Shown: in pieces, positions 26,077 to 34,643 of the stretch
Numbering within the stretch: position 1 is the stretch's first letter
Layout: each line of letters begins with the position of its first letter
Source: JAUVXJ01 sp964577995
Lineage (GTDB): Bacteria; Chloroflexota; Anaerolineae; UBA7937; B3-Chlor
Length of the DNA: 64,000 bases
Direction: 5' to 3'
Assembly: GCA_964577995.1 (NCBI GenBank)
Contig: CAZOBP010000001.1
Coordinates: 1-64,000, forward strand
Notes under the pieces: generated by a model
Told to the model about the DNA's origin: nothing
Seen by the model: only the letters and a program-made list of their open reading frames with translations
Databases searched by the model: none
Translations under genes and position numbers: made by a program

Positions 26077-26676
26077 ATGCGATCAGTTCCCAGATCTGTT
26101 GAGCGCCTGATAGAGGAGCTCAACCGCTTGCCCGGCATTGGTCCCAAGACCGCGTCGCGCTTGACCTTCTACCTGCTTCGCTCGCCGCAGGAGCAGGTCC
26201 AGGCATTGGCGCAAGCCGTCGGTGAGCTGCAGGAGAAGGTCGTCACGTGCTCGGTGTGCTTCAACATCGCCGAGACAAGCCCCTGTCGCATCTGCGGAGA
26301 CACACAGCGAGATCGGACCCTGATTTGCGTGGTCGAGGAGCCTCTGGACGTTCTGGCCATCGAAAGGACTGGACAGTACGACGGCCTCTACCACGTGCTG
26401 CATGGCGCCATCTCTCCCATGGAGGGTGTGGGGCCCGAGGATCTCAGGATCGCAGAATTGACGAGACGTCTGGACACAAACCCGGTTCAGGAAGTCATCC
26501 TCGCCACAAACCCCAGCCTGGAGGGTGAGTCCACCGCGATGTACATCTCTCGACAATTGGGCCCTCTCGGGGTGCGGGTCACACGCCTAGCGCACGGATT
26601 GCCCATGGGCGGCGATTTGGAATACGCAGATGAAGTGACCCTGACCCACGCGCTGGAAGGCAGAAGAGAGATGTAG
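26077..26676 (+). CDS. recR: recombination protein RecR
   Basis: RecR helps load RecA in gap repair with RecF and RecO. It shows the helix-hairpin-helix LIEELNRLPGIGPKTASRLT, a four-cysteine zinc finger (CSVCFNIAETSPCRICGD), and a Toprim domain with CVVEEPLDVLAIERTG and ATNPSLEGESTAMY. The length of 199 is standard. Its ATG begins one base after the ybaB stop codon, so the two are translationally linked. Confidence 0.96.
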   Translation: MRSVPRSVERLIEELNRLPGIGPKTASRLTFYLLRSPQEQVQALAQAVGELQEKVVTCSVCFNIAETSPCRICGDTQRDRTLICVVEEPLDVLAIERTGQYDGLYHVLHGAISPMEGVGPEDLRIAELTRRLDTNPVQEVILATNPSLEGESTAMYISRQLGPLGVRVTRLAHGLPMGGDLEYADEVTLTHALEGRREM

Positions 26677-26754
26677 CGCCGCGTGAGGCAAGACGCCAGC
26701 GTCCGGGAGCCAATGGATGATGGCCTCGGCTCGCGAGCATGAGGGGAGGACACG

Positions 26755-27582
26755 TTGGGACAGCTTGGTCAGCTACTACGAGAGACCCGCGAGAAGAAAG
26801 GTCTGTCCGTCGCTGAGGTCGAAGAGGACACCAGGATCAGACAGGCACAGATAGAGGCTCTAGAAGAGGAAGAGTACGGCAAGCTGCCGTCAAGCATATT
26901 CGTGAAGGGGCTGCTGCGCAACTACGCCCTGTACCTCGGCCTGGACTTGACGGAAGTGATGAAGCTCTACGGGGGTGAAGACGCTGAGAGCCGCGCGACG
27001 CCAGTCGTCGCTGAGGGTTTTGAGCCGCCGAAAGGCATGGCCATAACCTCCTGGCTATTCATAGACATCTGCCTCGCCATACTGATCGTGGCCTCCGCTG
27101 TGGTCGTGGGATCTCTGGCCTACAATCGGTGGCGCCCCTCGTTCGCCGCATCTTCGTCTACACCTACACGGCAGGCCAGCCTGGCCTCGCCAGTGCTTCA
27201 ATTCACCCCCACCAACACACCCTCCCCCACTTCGACACCGACCCAGGTACCTTCAGGTCGGCTCCAGGTGGATGTGCAGATCATCGCTCGCACGTGGTTG
27301 GAAGTCACTGTGGATCAGGAGCCTGCTTTCCGCGGCCTCATCGAGGCGGGCACGAATTGGTCGTGGTTCGCGGAAGACAGCATCGCGATGCACGTAGGCA
27401 ACGCGGGCGGCGTCGTCGTCACTCTCAACGGCAGGGAGCTCGGTGCTCTTGGAGGGCAGGACGACGTCGTCGATATCGAATGGACTTGGGAGAACCTCAA
27501 CGCCACCCCAGAGCCTGTGCCCGTCTCCGGCACACCGGTCATCACCGGCACGGTCACCCTGACCCCTAGCCCCACTCCGTAG
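26755..27582 (+). CDS. RodZ-like HTH membrane protein with Thr/Pro-rich tails
   Basis: A cytoplasmic helix-turn-helix domain (about 1-75, with LLRETREKKGLSVAEVEEDT) is followed by one membrane helix (about 98-124). A Thr/Pro linker (about 135-162) leads to an outer DUF4115-like beta domain (VQIIARTWLEVTVDQ to IEWTWEN). The protein ends in another Thr/Pro tail. RodZ links MreB filaments to wall synthesis in rods; no mreB is seen here. The start is TTG, after GGGGAGG. It lies 8 bases before rimO, a common neighbour, so they share a transcript. Confidence 0.85.
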   Translation: MGQLGQLLRETREKKGLSVAEVEEDTRIRQAQIEALEEEEYGKLPSSIFVKGLLRNYALYLGLDLTEVMKLYGGEDAESRATPVVAEGFEPPKGMAITSWLFIDICLAILIVASAVVVGSLAYNRWRPSFAASSSTPTRQASLASPVLQFTPTNTPSPTSTPTQVPSGRLQVDVQIIARTWLEVTVDQEPAFRGLIEAGTNWSWFAEDSIAMHVGNAGGVVVTLNGRELGALGGQDDVVDIEWTWENLNATPEPVPVSGTPVITGTVTLTPSPTP

Positions 27583-27590
27583 GGCCGCAG

Positions 27591-28910
27591 ATGCGCTTCT
27601 ACCTTCTCTCCCTCGGCTGTCCCAAGAACACGGTGGAGTCCGAAGGTATGCGAGAGCTGCTGCTCGCGGCCGGGCACCAGGTCACCGACCATCCCCACGA
27701 TGCCGATCTTCTGATCGTCAACACCTGCGGCTTCATTGAGGCCGCCAGGGATGAGTCGCTGGCCGCCCTGAGAGAACTCGCCGAATCCAGGCTACCAGGG
27801 CAGCACCTCGTCGCCGCGGGCTGCATGTCCGAGCGCTATGGAACGGCCATGCGGGATCTCGTTCCTTCCCTCGACGGCATCGTCGGCACCAGACGATGGA
27901 AGGAGATCGCCACCCTACTGGACGGCCTGCTCGCGGCGAAGGAAAAGGGCACGCTGCGCCAGCTTCCAGAGCCCGCTCCTGAGCCCGCCCTCGCGCATCC
28001 CTTGCCTCGCCACTGCCCTGGTCTGGCTACCGCATACGTGAAGATCGCCGAGGGCTGTGATGCCCTCTGCGCATTCTGTGCCATCCCGCAGATCAAGGGC
28101 CACTTCCGAAGCAAGCCGGGAAACGCCATTCTGACTGAGACACGCGAACTGGTGGAACAGGGGATCAAGGAGATCGTCTTCATCGCGCAGGACACCACCG
28201 CGTATGGCATCGACCGCGGAGAGGAGGACGCGCTGCCCTCTCTCATCTCAGATGTCGTCACCACTGTCCCGAACCTGGCGTGGTTGCGCATCATGTACAC
28301 TTATCCTCAACGCATCAGCCAGCGGCTTGTCGAAACGATGGCTACCCACCAACAGGTATGTCACTACCTGGACCTACCTCTCCAGCACGCCCACCCGCAG
28401 GTGCTGCGTCGCATGAATCGACCCCCCGACGTGGGCCAGATGCGCTCCGTCATCGCCAGTCTGCGCCAGGCCATGCCCGACATCGCGCTGCGCACTTCGT
28501 TCATTGTGGGCTACCCAGGCGAGACAGAGGAGGAGTTCCAGACACTGCTGGGCTTCATGAGCGAGATCGCCTTCGACCGAGTAGGCATCTTTGTCTACTC
28601 TCGAGAGGAAGGGACCCGCGCCGCCACGCTCCCAGACCAGGTGCCGGAGGCGATCAAAGAGGAGCGGTACGAGCGCGCTATGCTCCAGCAGCAGGAGATC
28701 TCCCTCGCGAAGAACGGGCAGTTCATCGGACGGAGCCTGGAGGTTCTTATCGAGGGAACAGGCGACGACATCAGCGTGGGTCGGTCCTACAGAGATGCCC
28801 CCGAGGTCGACGGCACCGTGATCGTGCTGGATGAACTGCCTGCCAACGAGTTCGCCACCGTGCAGATCACGGAGGCCCTAGAGTATGACCTGATCGGCTC
28901 TCCACTCTGA
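27591..28910 (+). CDS. rimO: ribosomal protein S12 methylthiotransferase RimO
   Basis: RimO adds a methylthio group to an Asp of ribosomal protein S12 by radical-SAM chemistry. It has the N-terminal MTTase domain with SLGCPKNTVESEGM and NTCGFIEAARDES. The radical-SAM CxxxCxxC motif lies in EGCDALCAFCAIPQIKG, and YPQRIS and YLDLPLQHAHPQVLRRMNRP follow. A C-terminal TRAM domain ends the protein. The cysteines for both iron-sulphur clusters are present. Length 439 is normal. Confidence 0.96.
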   Translation: MRFYLLSLGCPKNTVESEGMRELLLAAGHQVTDHPHDADLLIVNTCGFIEAARDESLAALRELAESRLPGQHLVAAGCMSERYGTAMRDLVPSLDGIVGTRRWKEIATLLDGLLAAKEKGTLRQLPEPAPEPALAHPLPRHCPGLATAYVKIAEGCDALCAFCAIPQIKGHFRSKPGNAILTETRELVEQGIKEIVFIAQDTTAYGIDRGEEDALPSLISDVVTTVPNLAWLRIMYTYPQRISQRLVETMATHQQVCHYLDLPLQHAHPQVLRRMNRPPDVGQMRSVIASLRQAMPDIALRTSFIVGYPGETEEEFQTLLGFMSEIAFDRVGIFVYSREEGTRAATLPDQVPEAIKEERYERAMLQQQEISLAKNGQFIGRSLEVLIEGTGDDISVGRSYRDAPEVDGTVIVLDELPANEFATVQITEALEYDLIGSPL

Positions 28911-28935
28911 CTGACTCGGTGGGCCACAGGCTGCG

Positions 28936-29284
28936 TCACTCGAACAGCGAGGTGCTCAGGTACCTCTCCCCAGAATCCGGCAAGATGACCACGATGAGTT
29001 GGCCACGGTGCTCCGGCCTCCTGCCCAGGTCCAGTGCGGCGTAGGTGGCTGTACCCTGCGTTCTCTTCTTCTAGCGTCCGGGCCAACACCAAACACGTCA
29101 GGTCCTCCAACACCTGGACCACCTCACGGCGAGATGGTAAGGGCGCGTTGTACTCACCATCGATGGAAGACTCCCGACAGTCCTTGAGCACCGCGTCGAC
29201 AACCGATCTCATCCGCTGTCGGTAACTGATGTCCAGGTCAAGATTCTCGTCACACACCGATTTCTCTGAATCCACGTCCCGCAC
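28936..29284 (-). pseudogene. deletion remnant: 5' part of serine acetyltransferase joined to 3' end of cysteine synthase
   Basis: The first part (about 29284-29065) reads like the N-terminus of an EpsC/CysE-type serine acetyltransferase (SIDGEYNAPLPSRREVVQVL). From about 29065 the meaningful reading shifts to another frame. It gives TATYAALDLGRRPEHRGQ, then LIVVILPDSGERYLSTSLFE and a stop at 28936, the typical C-terminus of O-acetylserine sulfhydrylase CysK. The likely history is an adjacent cysE-cysK pair that lost everything between these two points. The hybrid cannot have either activity. It lies directly after the metal transporter operon on the same strand. Confidence 0.75.
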
Positions 29285-29292
29285 GCTACCTC

Positions 29293-30129
29293 CTAGTCCT
29301 TACCCAACTTCGCCCATCTTAGGCGATGCGTCCGCACCGACCGCCAGACCACCGCTATCACAAAGCCTGAAGCACAGGTGAGGATGATCGTGGCTCCCGA
29401 GGTCAGATCGAGCGTATACGAGAGACACAAGCCCGCCGTCGTGAAGATGATCCCCAACCCAATAGAGCTCAGCATCATCTTCTTGAGATCCGTCGTTAGA
29501 TGACCAGCGACGGCCGCCGGCATGGTCAGAAGGGCGATGACCATGATCAGTCCCACCACTCGCATGAGCATGACCACGGTCAGGGCGACCAGACAGTACA
29601 GAAGGAGATGGATGACGTTTACCCGCACATCGGCAGTGGAGGCGTACGTCTCATCGAAGGAGATGGCTAACAGCTCCTTGTAGAAGGCGGCGACGAGCAC
29701 AACGATGACCACGTCCAGAGCCACCATGATCAATAAGTCAGACCACGGGACAGTGAGAATGCTCCCAAACAGATAGCTCATCAGATCGGCTGTGTACCCT
29801 GGCGTCAGATCCACGAGGATGATGCCGATCGCCATGCCAATTGCCCACATCATGCCAATGATGGTGTCTGCGCGCTCCCGGGTCCTCAGTTGCACGACAC
29901 CCATCGTCAGAGCAGCCCCTACACTGAACCCCATGGCTCCCAGCACGGGATTGGCGCCAAGGAAGTAGGCCAATCCAACGCCACCATAGGCAGCGTGGGC
30001 GATGGCGCCGCCGATGAAGACAAGACGGTTGATGACCACGTAGGTGCCGATGATGCCACAGGCGATGCTCACCAGGAAGCCGGCGATCAGAGCCCGCTGC
30101 ATGAACTCGAGTTGAAGGACGTCAATCAT
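29293..30129 (-). CDS. znuB: metal ABC transporter permease (ZnuB/MntB family)
   Basis: This 278-residue membrane protein has about eight helices and belongs to the ABC-3 family. The N-terminus FMQRALIAGFLVSIACGIIG and VINRLVFIGGAIAHAAYGGVG are characteristic. It forms the channel for zinc or manganese uptake with the neighbouring ATPase and binding protein. Its ATG overlaps the ATPase stop codon (ATGA), so translation is coupled. A longer open frame upstream is rejected because it lies inside the ATPase gene. Zinc rather than manganese is inferred from the Fur/Zur gene that heads the operon. Confidence 0.9.
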   Translation of the reverse strand: MIDVLQLEFMQRALIAGFLVSIACGIIGTYVVINRLVFIGGAIAHAAYGGVGLAYFLGANPVLGAMGFSVGAALTMGVVQLRTRERADTIIGMMWAIGMAIGIILVDLTPGYTADLMSYLFGSILTVPWSDLLIMVALDVVIVVLVAAFYKELLAISFDETYASTADVRVNVIHLLLYCLVALTVVMLMRVVGLIMVIALLTMPAAVAGHLTTDLKKMMLSSIGLGIIFTTAGLCLSYTLDLTSGATIILTCASGFVIAVVWRSVRTHRLRWAKLGKD

Positions 30130-30905
30130 CTCTCTTGCTCCCCCGAATCGTGGACATCCAGAACACGATGCGGAAGCCCGTGCGCGATCAGATCGACGGG
30201 GCACTGATACGCAGCTTCGAGCATGTCCGGGGTTATCTCCTTGGACTCATGGTAGATCAGACGCCTGTTCAGGCACGCGATGGTCTTGACGTACGAGGAT
30301 ACGACGCCGATGTCGTGGGAGACGAGGATGATCGTAGCCCGACGGTTCAGGTCCTCAAGCACCTCATAGATGCTGCCCACGACACGCGTCTCTACGCTGG
30401 CCGTGGGCTCATCCAGGAGAAGGATCTCCGGATCGCTCGCCAGCGCCCGGGCGACGTACACCCGTTGCCGTTCTCCTCCCGACAACTGCCCAATCTGCCG
30501 GTCCCTGTGGCCCAGCATGTCTACCTGCCGCAACGCTTCCTCCACCGTACCCCTGTCGGCCTCGGTATACGGCTTCAGCAACCCACGGCGGCTGAGGCAC
30601 CCCATCATCGCCACATCCCAAACACTGATGGGGAAGTCGTCGTCAAGCTCTACGCGCTGCGGCACATACCCCACGAACCTCCGAGCCTCGTTAGGAGTTC
30701 GCCCCAGAACTGTCACCCGACCATGAGCGGGCGACATCAGCCCCACGAGAGTCTTGAGCAGAGTAGTCTTGCCGCCTCCGTTAGGGCCGATAATGCCCAG
30801 GAAATCCCGCTCCCTGACGGTGAGATCGATGTTCTCCAAGACAGGGTGCCCATCGTACTCCACCCACACATCGTCAAAGCGAATCACCTCGCGTGGTTCA
30901 GGCAA
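30126..30905 (-). CDS. znuC: metal ABC transporter ATP-binding protein (ZnuC/MntA family)
   Basis: The ATPase powers metal import. It has Walker A GPNGGGKTTLLK, Q-loop YVPQRVELD, signature LSGGERQRV, Walker B ILLLDEPTASVE and H-loop VSHDIGVV. Length 259 fits the family. The start is a TTG preceded by GGGGTGAGG. The 227 bases between it and znuA hold no gene that I recognise, so the operon may have an internal control point there. Confidence 0.93.
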   Translation of the reverse strand: MPEPREVIRFDDVWVEYDGHPVLENIDLTVRERDFLGIIGPNGGGKTTLLKTLVGLMSPAHGRVTVLGRTPNEARRFVGYVPQRVELDDDFPISVWDVAMMGCLSRRGLLKPYTEADRGTVEEALRQVDMLGHRDRQIGQLSGGERQRVYVARALASDPEILLLDEPTASVETRVVGSIYEVLEDLNRRATIILVSHDIGVVSSYVKTIACLNRRLIYHESKEITPDMLEAAYQCPVDLIAHGLPHRVLDVHDSGEQER

Positions 30906-31132
30906 TTCCTCACCCCCTCACAAGAGCATCCACCAATCCGAAGGACTTGGACACGCATGGTAGCTGCTGCGGCGCGGCCAGACTGCATAGCCAGCGCACG
31001 AACAGGGGCAGGCACTGGCGACACGTGCAGTCGCGGTGCCATCCCCATCCAACCTGACCCCACCGGAGTGCCAGAACCCCAAATAGCCGTCCGCGCACAA
31101 GGATCGAGAAATACCCAGAGACCAGGCCTCGG

Positions 31133-31999
31133 CTATGGCTGCTGTTCCCCGAGAACCTCAGCGAAGGTATCGGCAACGCGCTCGAGGTTCTCCAGCCAGT
31201 CGGGTGCCAGCGGGCTGATCAGAAGCACACGGCCACCGATCTCTTCGGCGATGGTATCCGCGCTCCGGGTGCTGAACTCTGGCTGCGCGAACATGACCCT
31301 GATGTCGTGGCTTCGCGCTGTCTCCACCAACTCGGCCATCTCCGCCGCGCTGGGATCGCTGCCCTCTATCTGCACTGGGATCATCGTCAGGTCGTAGTCT
31401 CGCGCGAAATAGGACCAGGCGGGGTGGAAGACCATGAACTCGCGAACCTCGAGGCTGGACAGTGTCTCATCGATTCTGGCATCCAGTTTTTCCAGGTCAG
31501 CCAGGAAGACGTCCAGGTTCGCCCGATAGAAGCTCTCGCCGCCCGGATCCTCCTCCAGCAGCCCATGGTATATGTTATGCGCCTGTAGCTTGGCCAAACG
31601 AGGCGAAAGCCAGACATGGGGATCCGTCCCGTCAATGCGCTCGATGCCACTGGATTGATCAACGATCAACATGCCCTGGTTGGCGGTCTCGATTCGACTC
31701 ATCCACGCCTCCTCGAAGGGCACCCTGATGCGTACGTACAAGTCAGCGTTGGCTAGATTCTCTATCTGACTCGGCTTGGGCTCGTACGTCGCCGGGCTGG
31801 AACCGGACGGGACCATGACCTCCACGCCGACGCGCTCACCGCCTATACGCTCCACGAAGTACTTCTGGGGCACTATGCTGACCCACACGTGGACGACAGA
31901 CTCAGGCGTGTCAGATACCCCAGCGGTTGGCGGTGCACAGGACATAAGCAAGGCCAACGTAGTCAGCCCGAGTACCGTGGCCTTGAGCGCCCCTCTCAC
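31133..31999 (-). CDS. znuA: zinc/manganese-binding lipoprotein (cluster A-I, ZnuA-like)
   Basis: The protein begins with a signal peptide and lipobox (LALLMSC), then two lobes joined by a long helix. Metal ligands expected of the family are DPHVWLSP (His), FHPAWSYF (His) and FAQPEFS (Glu). The first His of the usual pattern is replaced: the sequence reads SSPATYEPKPSQ where SPHxYEP is common. The GTG at 31999 overlaps the fur stop (GTGA), so it is translated in coupling with the regulator. The longer open frame to 32275 runs inside fur and is not used. Confidence 0.9.
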   Translation of the reverse strand: MRGALKATVLGLTTLALLMSCAPPTAGVSDTPESVVHVWVSIVPQKYFVERIGGERVGVEVMVPSGSSPATYEPKPSQIENLANADLYVRIRVPFEEAWMSRIETANQGMLIVDQSSGIERIDGTDPHVWLSPRLAKLQAHNIYHGLLEEDPGGESFYRANLDVFLADLEKLDARIDETLSSLEVREFMVFHPAWSYFARDYDLTMIPVQIEGSDPSAAEMAELVETARSHDIRVMFAQPEFSTRSADTIAEEIGGRVLLISPLAPDWLENLERVADTFAEVLGEQQP

Positions 32000-32505
32000 T
32001 TCTGCCCCCCCCCTGTACAGGACTCCGTCGTCGCCGAAGTGTGCCGGCCCCCGACATGCGCCCCGCTGCTCGCCGCATCTGCATCCCGCGGTGTCAAGTC
32101 GGGTTCCTGGCACGCCGGGCACAGACCCACCAGCTCCAGCAAATGCGACTCGACGGAGAAACCCGTGCGCTGCGCTGCCTCCTCCACGAGATCCGTCAAG
32201 CCTGTGCAAGGGAAACCCACCACCCGATGGCAAGCCTGACACACCAGATGGTGCCCTTCCTTCTCTTGCAGACAAGCATAGGCGTGACAGCCTTCCTCCA
32301 GATGGATGCGCCGAACATGTCCCGATTCCCTCAGGAGCTCGAGTGTCCGGTACACCGTGGTCAGGCCCAATCTTGGGTAGTCACCGCGGCCCCGGGCCAG
32401 CACCTCCGCGGGAGTCAGATGCTCGTCGGCCTCTAGCAAAACCCTGATGATCGCAAGACGCTGTGACGTGAGCCTGAAGCCTCTTGCTCGCAGCGTCTTG
32501 CCCAT
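31996..32505 (-). CDS. Fur family metal regulator, probably Zur
   Basis: This 169-residue regulator has a winged helix (RLTSQRLAIIRVLL, TVYRTLELLRESGHV), then the dimer domain with the metal site HHLVCQACHRVVGFPC and ESHLLELVGLCPACQ (two CxxC pairs binding structural zinc). It is longer than usual by a Ser/Gly/His-rich C-terminal tail. It heads the znuACB genes and so is probably a zinc sensor. The start at 32505 is chosen; the open frame upstream runs through the operator. Two of the three junctions in the operon are 4-base overlaps. Confidence 0.9.
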   Translation of the reverse strand: MGKTLRARGFRLTSQRLAIIRVLLEADEHLTPAEVLARGRGDYPRLGLTTVYRTLELLRESGHVRRIHLEEGCHAYACLQEKEGHHLVCQACHRVVGFPCTGLTDLVEEAAQRTGFSVESHLLELVGLCPACQEPDLTPRDADAASSGAHVGGRHTSATTESCTGGGQK

Positions 32506-32539
32506 TGCCGTGTCTCTCACCGACCGCACCCGGGTCCAA

Positions 32540-32556
32540 TTGAAAACGTTTTTCAA
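32540..32556. promoter_or_regulatory. Fur/Zur-type operator
   Basis: TTGAAAA (32540-32546), three bases and TTTTCAA (32550-32556) form a perfect 7-3-7 palindrome. It covers about +2 to +18 of the predicted transcript, so a bound repressor would block the operon. AT-rich palindromes of this size are usual for Fur-family sites. Confidence 0.7.
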
Positions 32557-32564
32557 CTACCCTC

Positions 32565-32593
32565 ATCATACACCTAACCCGTCGCCCTGTCAA
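32565..32593 (-). promoter_or_regulatory. promoter of the fur/zur-znuACB operon
   Basis: TTGACA (32593-32588) and TATGAT (32570-32565) have a 17-base spacer on the minus strand, a near-consensus promoter directly followed by the operator. Confidence 0.75.
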
Positions 32594-32605
32594 GCGGCAA
32601 CACAA

Positions 32606-32639
32606 GAGGGGCGCCGAGCCACACCGCTCGACACCCCTC
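32606..32639 (-). terminator. terminator of the metalloprotease gene
   Basis: On the minus strand GAGGGGTG pairs with CGCCCCTC (one wobble) around an inner GAGC/GCTC stem, followed by TTGTGTTG. It ends just before the -35 box of the metal operon. Confidence 0.5.
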
Positions 32640-32666
32640 CCTACAATCTGAGGGCTGCTCAGCTAC

Positions 32667-34622
32667 CTATTCGGTCAAGTGCACGGAGTACTCATAGCTC
32701 GCCATCTCGGTCGTCGAGGGAGCCAGAGCGGAGATCACTAGTACGATCCTATCCACGGTGGTCCCGAAGTCCTCGATCACGAGTCGCCCCTCCTGAGTCT
32801 CCGCCAACAGCATCTCCAGGACCTCTATCTCAGGCCCGAAGGTTATGGCTTGCACAATCCACTCCTGAGGAACTATGTTGCTGGACAGCAAGAAGCCCTC
32901 GGCATCCCATCCATCTGGTGACTCAGCGTCGTAGGCGTACCCAAGCTGTGGAATGGCGATGTCATCTACGCAGAAGCCTGCGTCGTTGTATGAGTCATCG
33001 GTGACGTAGTCGAAGCGAATCAGCACCGGTTGGCCGACGTACGGCGTGAGGTCCATCTCTTCCCTGACCCAGACGGCATCCGCGCCGCCACCGCTCGTTC
33101 CCGTGTATCCGCGACCGAAGCTATTGCCATACTGGTTGCTGTCGGTCGTGTGCTCACCCTCTAGGATATGCCACGTCTGGCCGCCATCAGCGGACAGCGA
33201 CACATACGCGTAATCGTAGTCATCCTCGATATCGTACCAGGTCCAGAACTCCAGAGTGGCCGTCTCTAGGCCGGTGAGGTCGAACTCTCTGCTCAACCAC
33301 ATGTTGCTGACGTCTCCCCTGTTGGACCACCATTCGTACCGCCCGCTATGGGGTTCGTTGTCCACTAGCTTCACCTGAGTCGAACCGGTGAACTCCACGA
33401 CCAGGTCTCCGCGTCCAGACCCCAGCTCTATGTAGTCAGCAGCGTACTGGTGAACAGTGCTTGAGCGCGCATCGGGATACCTGCGATGCTCATGATCGAT
33501 GGCCGCCCCATACGTCAGGTGAAAAGCCTGATAGCCGTATCGACCATCGCCCAGTGTAGTGTCATTGAGGAAGTTGGCTACCAGCCAGTCTTTGAAGACG
33601 TCGTCGGAAGTGATATCGAATCCGTTCCTCAGCAGCACCTCGTCGAACCCTGCCATACCGTCCGCCTCTGTCGCGGTCAGTTCTCTCGTCAGTTCTGCAC
33701 CAAACCGCTGGACGAAGTAGTACACAAACAGATGCGAGGCTTCATAGTGTACGCCTGCCTGCTCCATCTGATCAGCCCAAGCGGTGAGCTGTGTGTCTGG
33801 TTCTGTTGGAAACCGAGTGATCCAGGCATCATACCCGTTCAGAGTCTCAGCGGTCTGCGCACACCCCTCGTTCACCCAGGTATCCTCGTTGGGATCGACA
33901 TTCCAGTGTATCATATGCTGGAATTCGTGTGCCGCGTAGCTGCCGAAGAGATCGGTTCCGGGGGTGGCGGCCCCGGCGTTGATGTAGAACATCTCTTTTT
34001 CGTTGCTAAACGGGTTGACGCTCTTGGGGTACTCATCATAGCTGGAGTAGTAGCCCCCAACGCTTGGCAGGTCGGCGTTCAGCACGTGGATGTGGACATC
34101 GTTATCCACACCGGGGCTCCATTCAGACCCGAAATAGTGGCGATCTGTGGGATAGATGTGTTCCTCAAACTGGTGGGCAGCCACCTCTATGCCCGCCTGA
34201 GGCAGCGACAGGCCGTCTTGTACCCACATGTACACGTGGGGCGTGGCGTAGCGCAGAGTAGCTTCTATCGTGATGTAGGAATCCGACAGATCCTCATCAT
34301 TCACCCAGAAAGTCTCACGCTGCCCAATCGAGTAGCTGGGAGGCGTTTCGTTGAGTACCCTCGGAACGGGGCCCGTCCCGCCAAGTCGCTCAACTAGGGC
34401 GTACAGATCCCTTTCAGGGATTGTCGTCTCGCGCAAGGACTCAGCGGTGGACAGCGTCGCCTCGCCCACCGGCACCCGCGACACCGTGGCGGTGATCTCC
34501 GGCTCCTCCAGCGAGGACATGATGTCCCTCACCACCACGATCGAGGCCACGAAGACGTCAAAGGCCAGACAGAGGCAGATGCAGATGCAAAGTGTCACCA
34601 GGACGAGGGCATACTTACGCAA
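32667..34622 (-). CDS. secreted zinc metalloprotease with C-terminal beta-sandwich domain
   Basis: An N-terminal membrane or signal helix is followed by a long mature protein. The catalytic site is AAHEFQHMIHW: His232, Glu233 and His236 of HExxH, with Glu252 in TWVNEGCAQ as a probable third ligand. The layout recalls hyicolysin-type (M30) and related peptidases more than thermolysin. The C-terminal 270 residues are immune-inhibitor-A/MAM-like, with LEFWTWYDIEDDYDYAYVSL and FCVDDIAIPQ. It is probably a secreted protein-degrading enzyme, co-transcribed with the gene 21 bases upstream. Confidence 0.8.
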   Translation of the reverse strand: MRKYALVLVTLCICICLCLAFDVFVASIVVVRDIMSSLEEPEITATVSRVPVGEATLSTAESLRETTIPERDLYALVERLGGTGPVPRVLNETPPSYSIGQRETFWVNDEDLSDSYITIEATLRYATPHVYMWVQDGLSLPQAGIEVAAHQFEEHIYPTDRHYFGSEWSPGVDNDVHIHVLNADLPSVGGYYSSYDEYPKSVNPFSNEKEMFYINAGAATPGTDLFGSYAAHEFQHMIHWNVDPNEDTWVNEGCAQTAETLNGYDAWITRFPTEPDTQLTAWADQMEQAGVHYEASHLFVYYFVQRFGAELTRELTATEADGMAGFDEVLLRNGFDITSDDVFKDWLVANFLNDTTLGDGRYGYQAFHLTYGAAIDHEHRRYPDARSSTVHQYAADYIELGSGRGDLVVEFTGSTQVKLVDNEPHSGRYEWWSNRGDVSNMWLSREFDLTGLETATLEFWTWYDIEDDYDYAYVSLSADGGQTWHILEGEHTTDSNQYGNSFGRGYTGTSGGGADAVWVREEMDLTPYVGQPVLIRFDYVTDDSYNDAGFCVDDIAIPQLGYAYDAESPDGWDAEGFLLSSNIVPQEWIVQAITFGPEIEVLEMLLAETQEGRLVIEDFGTTVDRIVLVISALAPSTTEMASYEYSVHLTE

Positions 34623-34643
34623 GGCTGTCTCCCTACTGCGGCC

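Noticed and set aside
30906..31132. Possible small gene between znuA and znuC
   Set aside because: Minus-strand frames of 60-88 codons exist but have no ribosome site or family features; the stretch is better seen as a spacer.
30135..31397. 420-codon open frame on the + strand
   Set aside because: It is the shadow of znuC and znuA on the other strand, which have full ABC motifs. The + frame shows no family features.
33486..34397. 303-codon open frame on the + strand
   Set aside because: It lies opposite the metalloprotease gene with its HExxH motif; base composition alone explains the opening.
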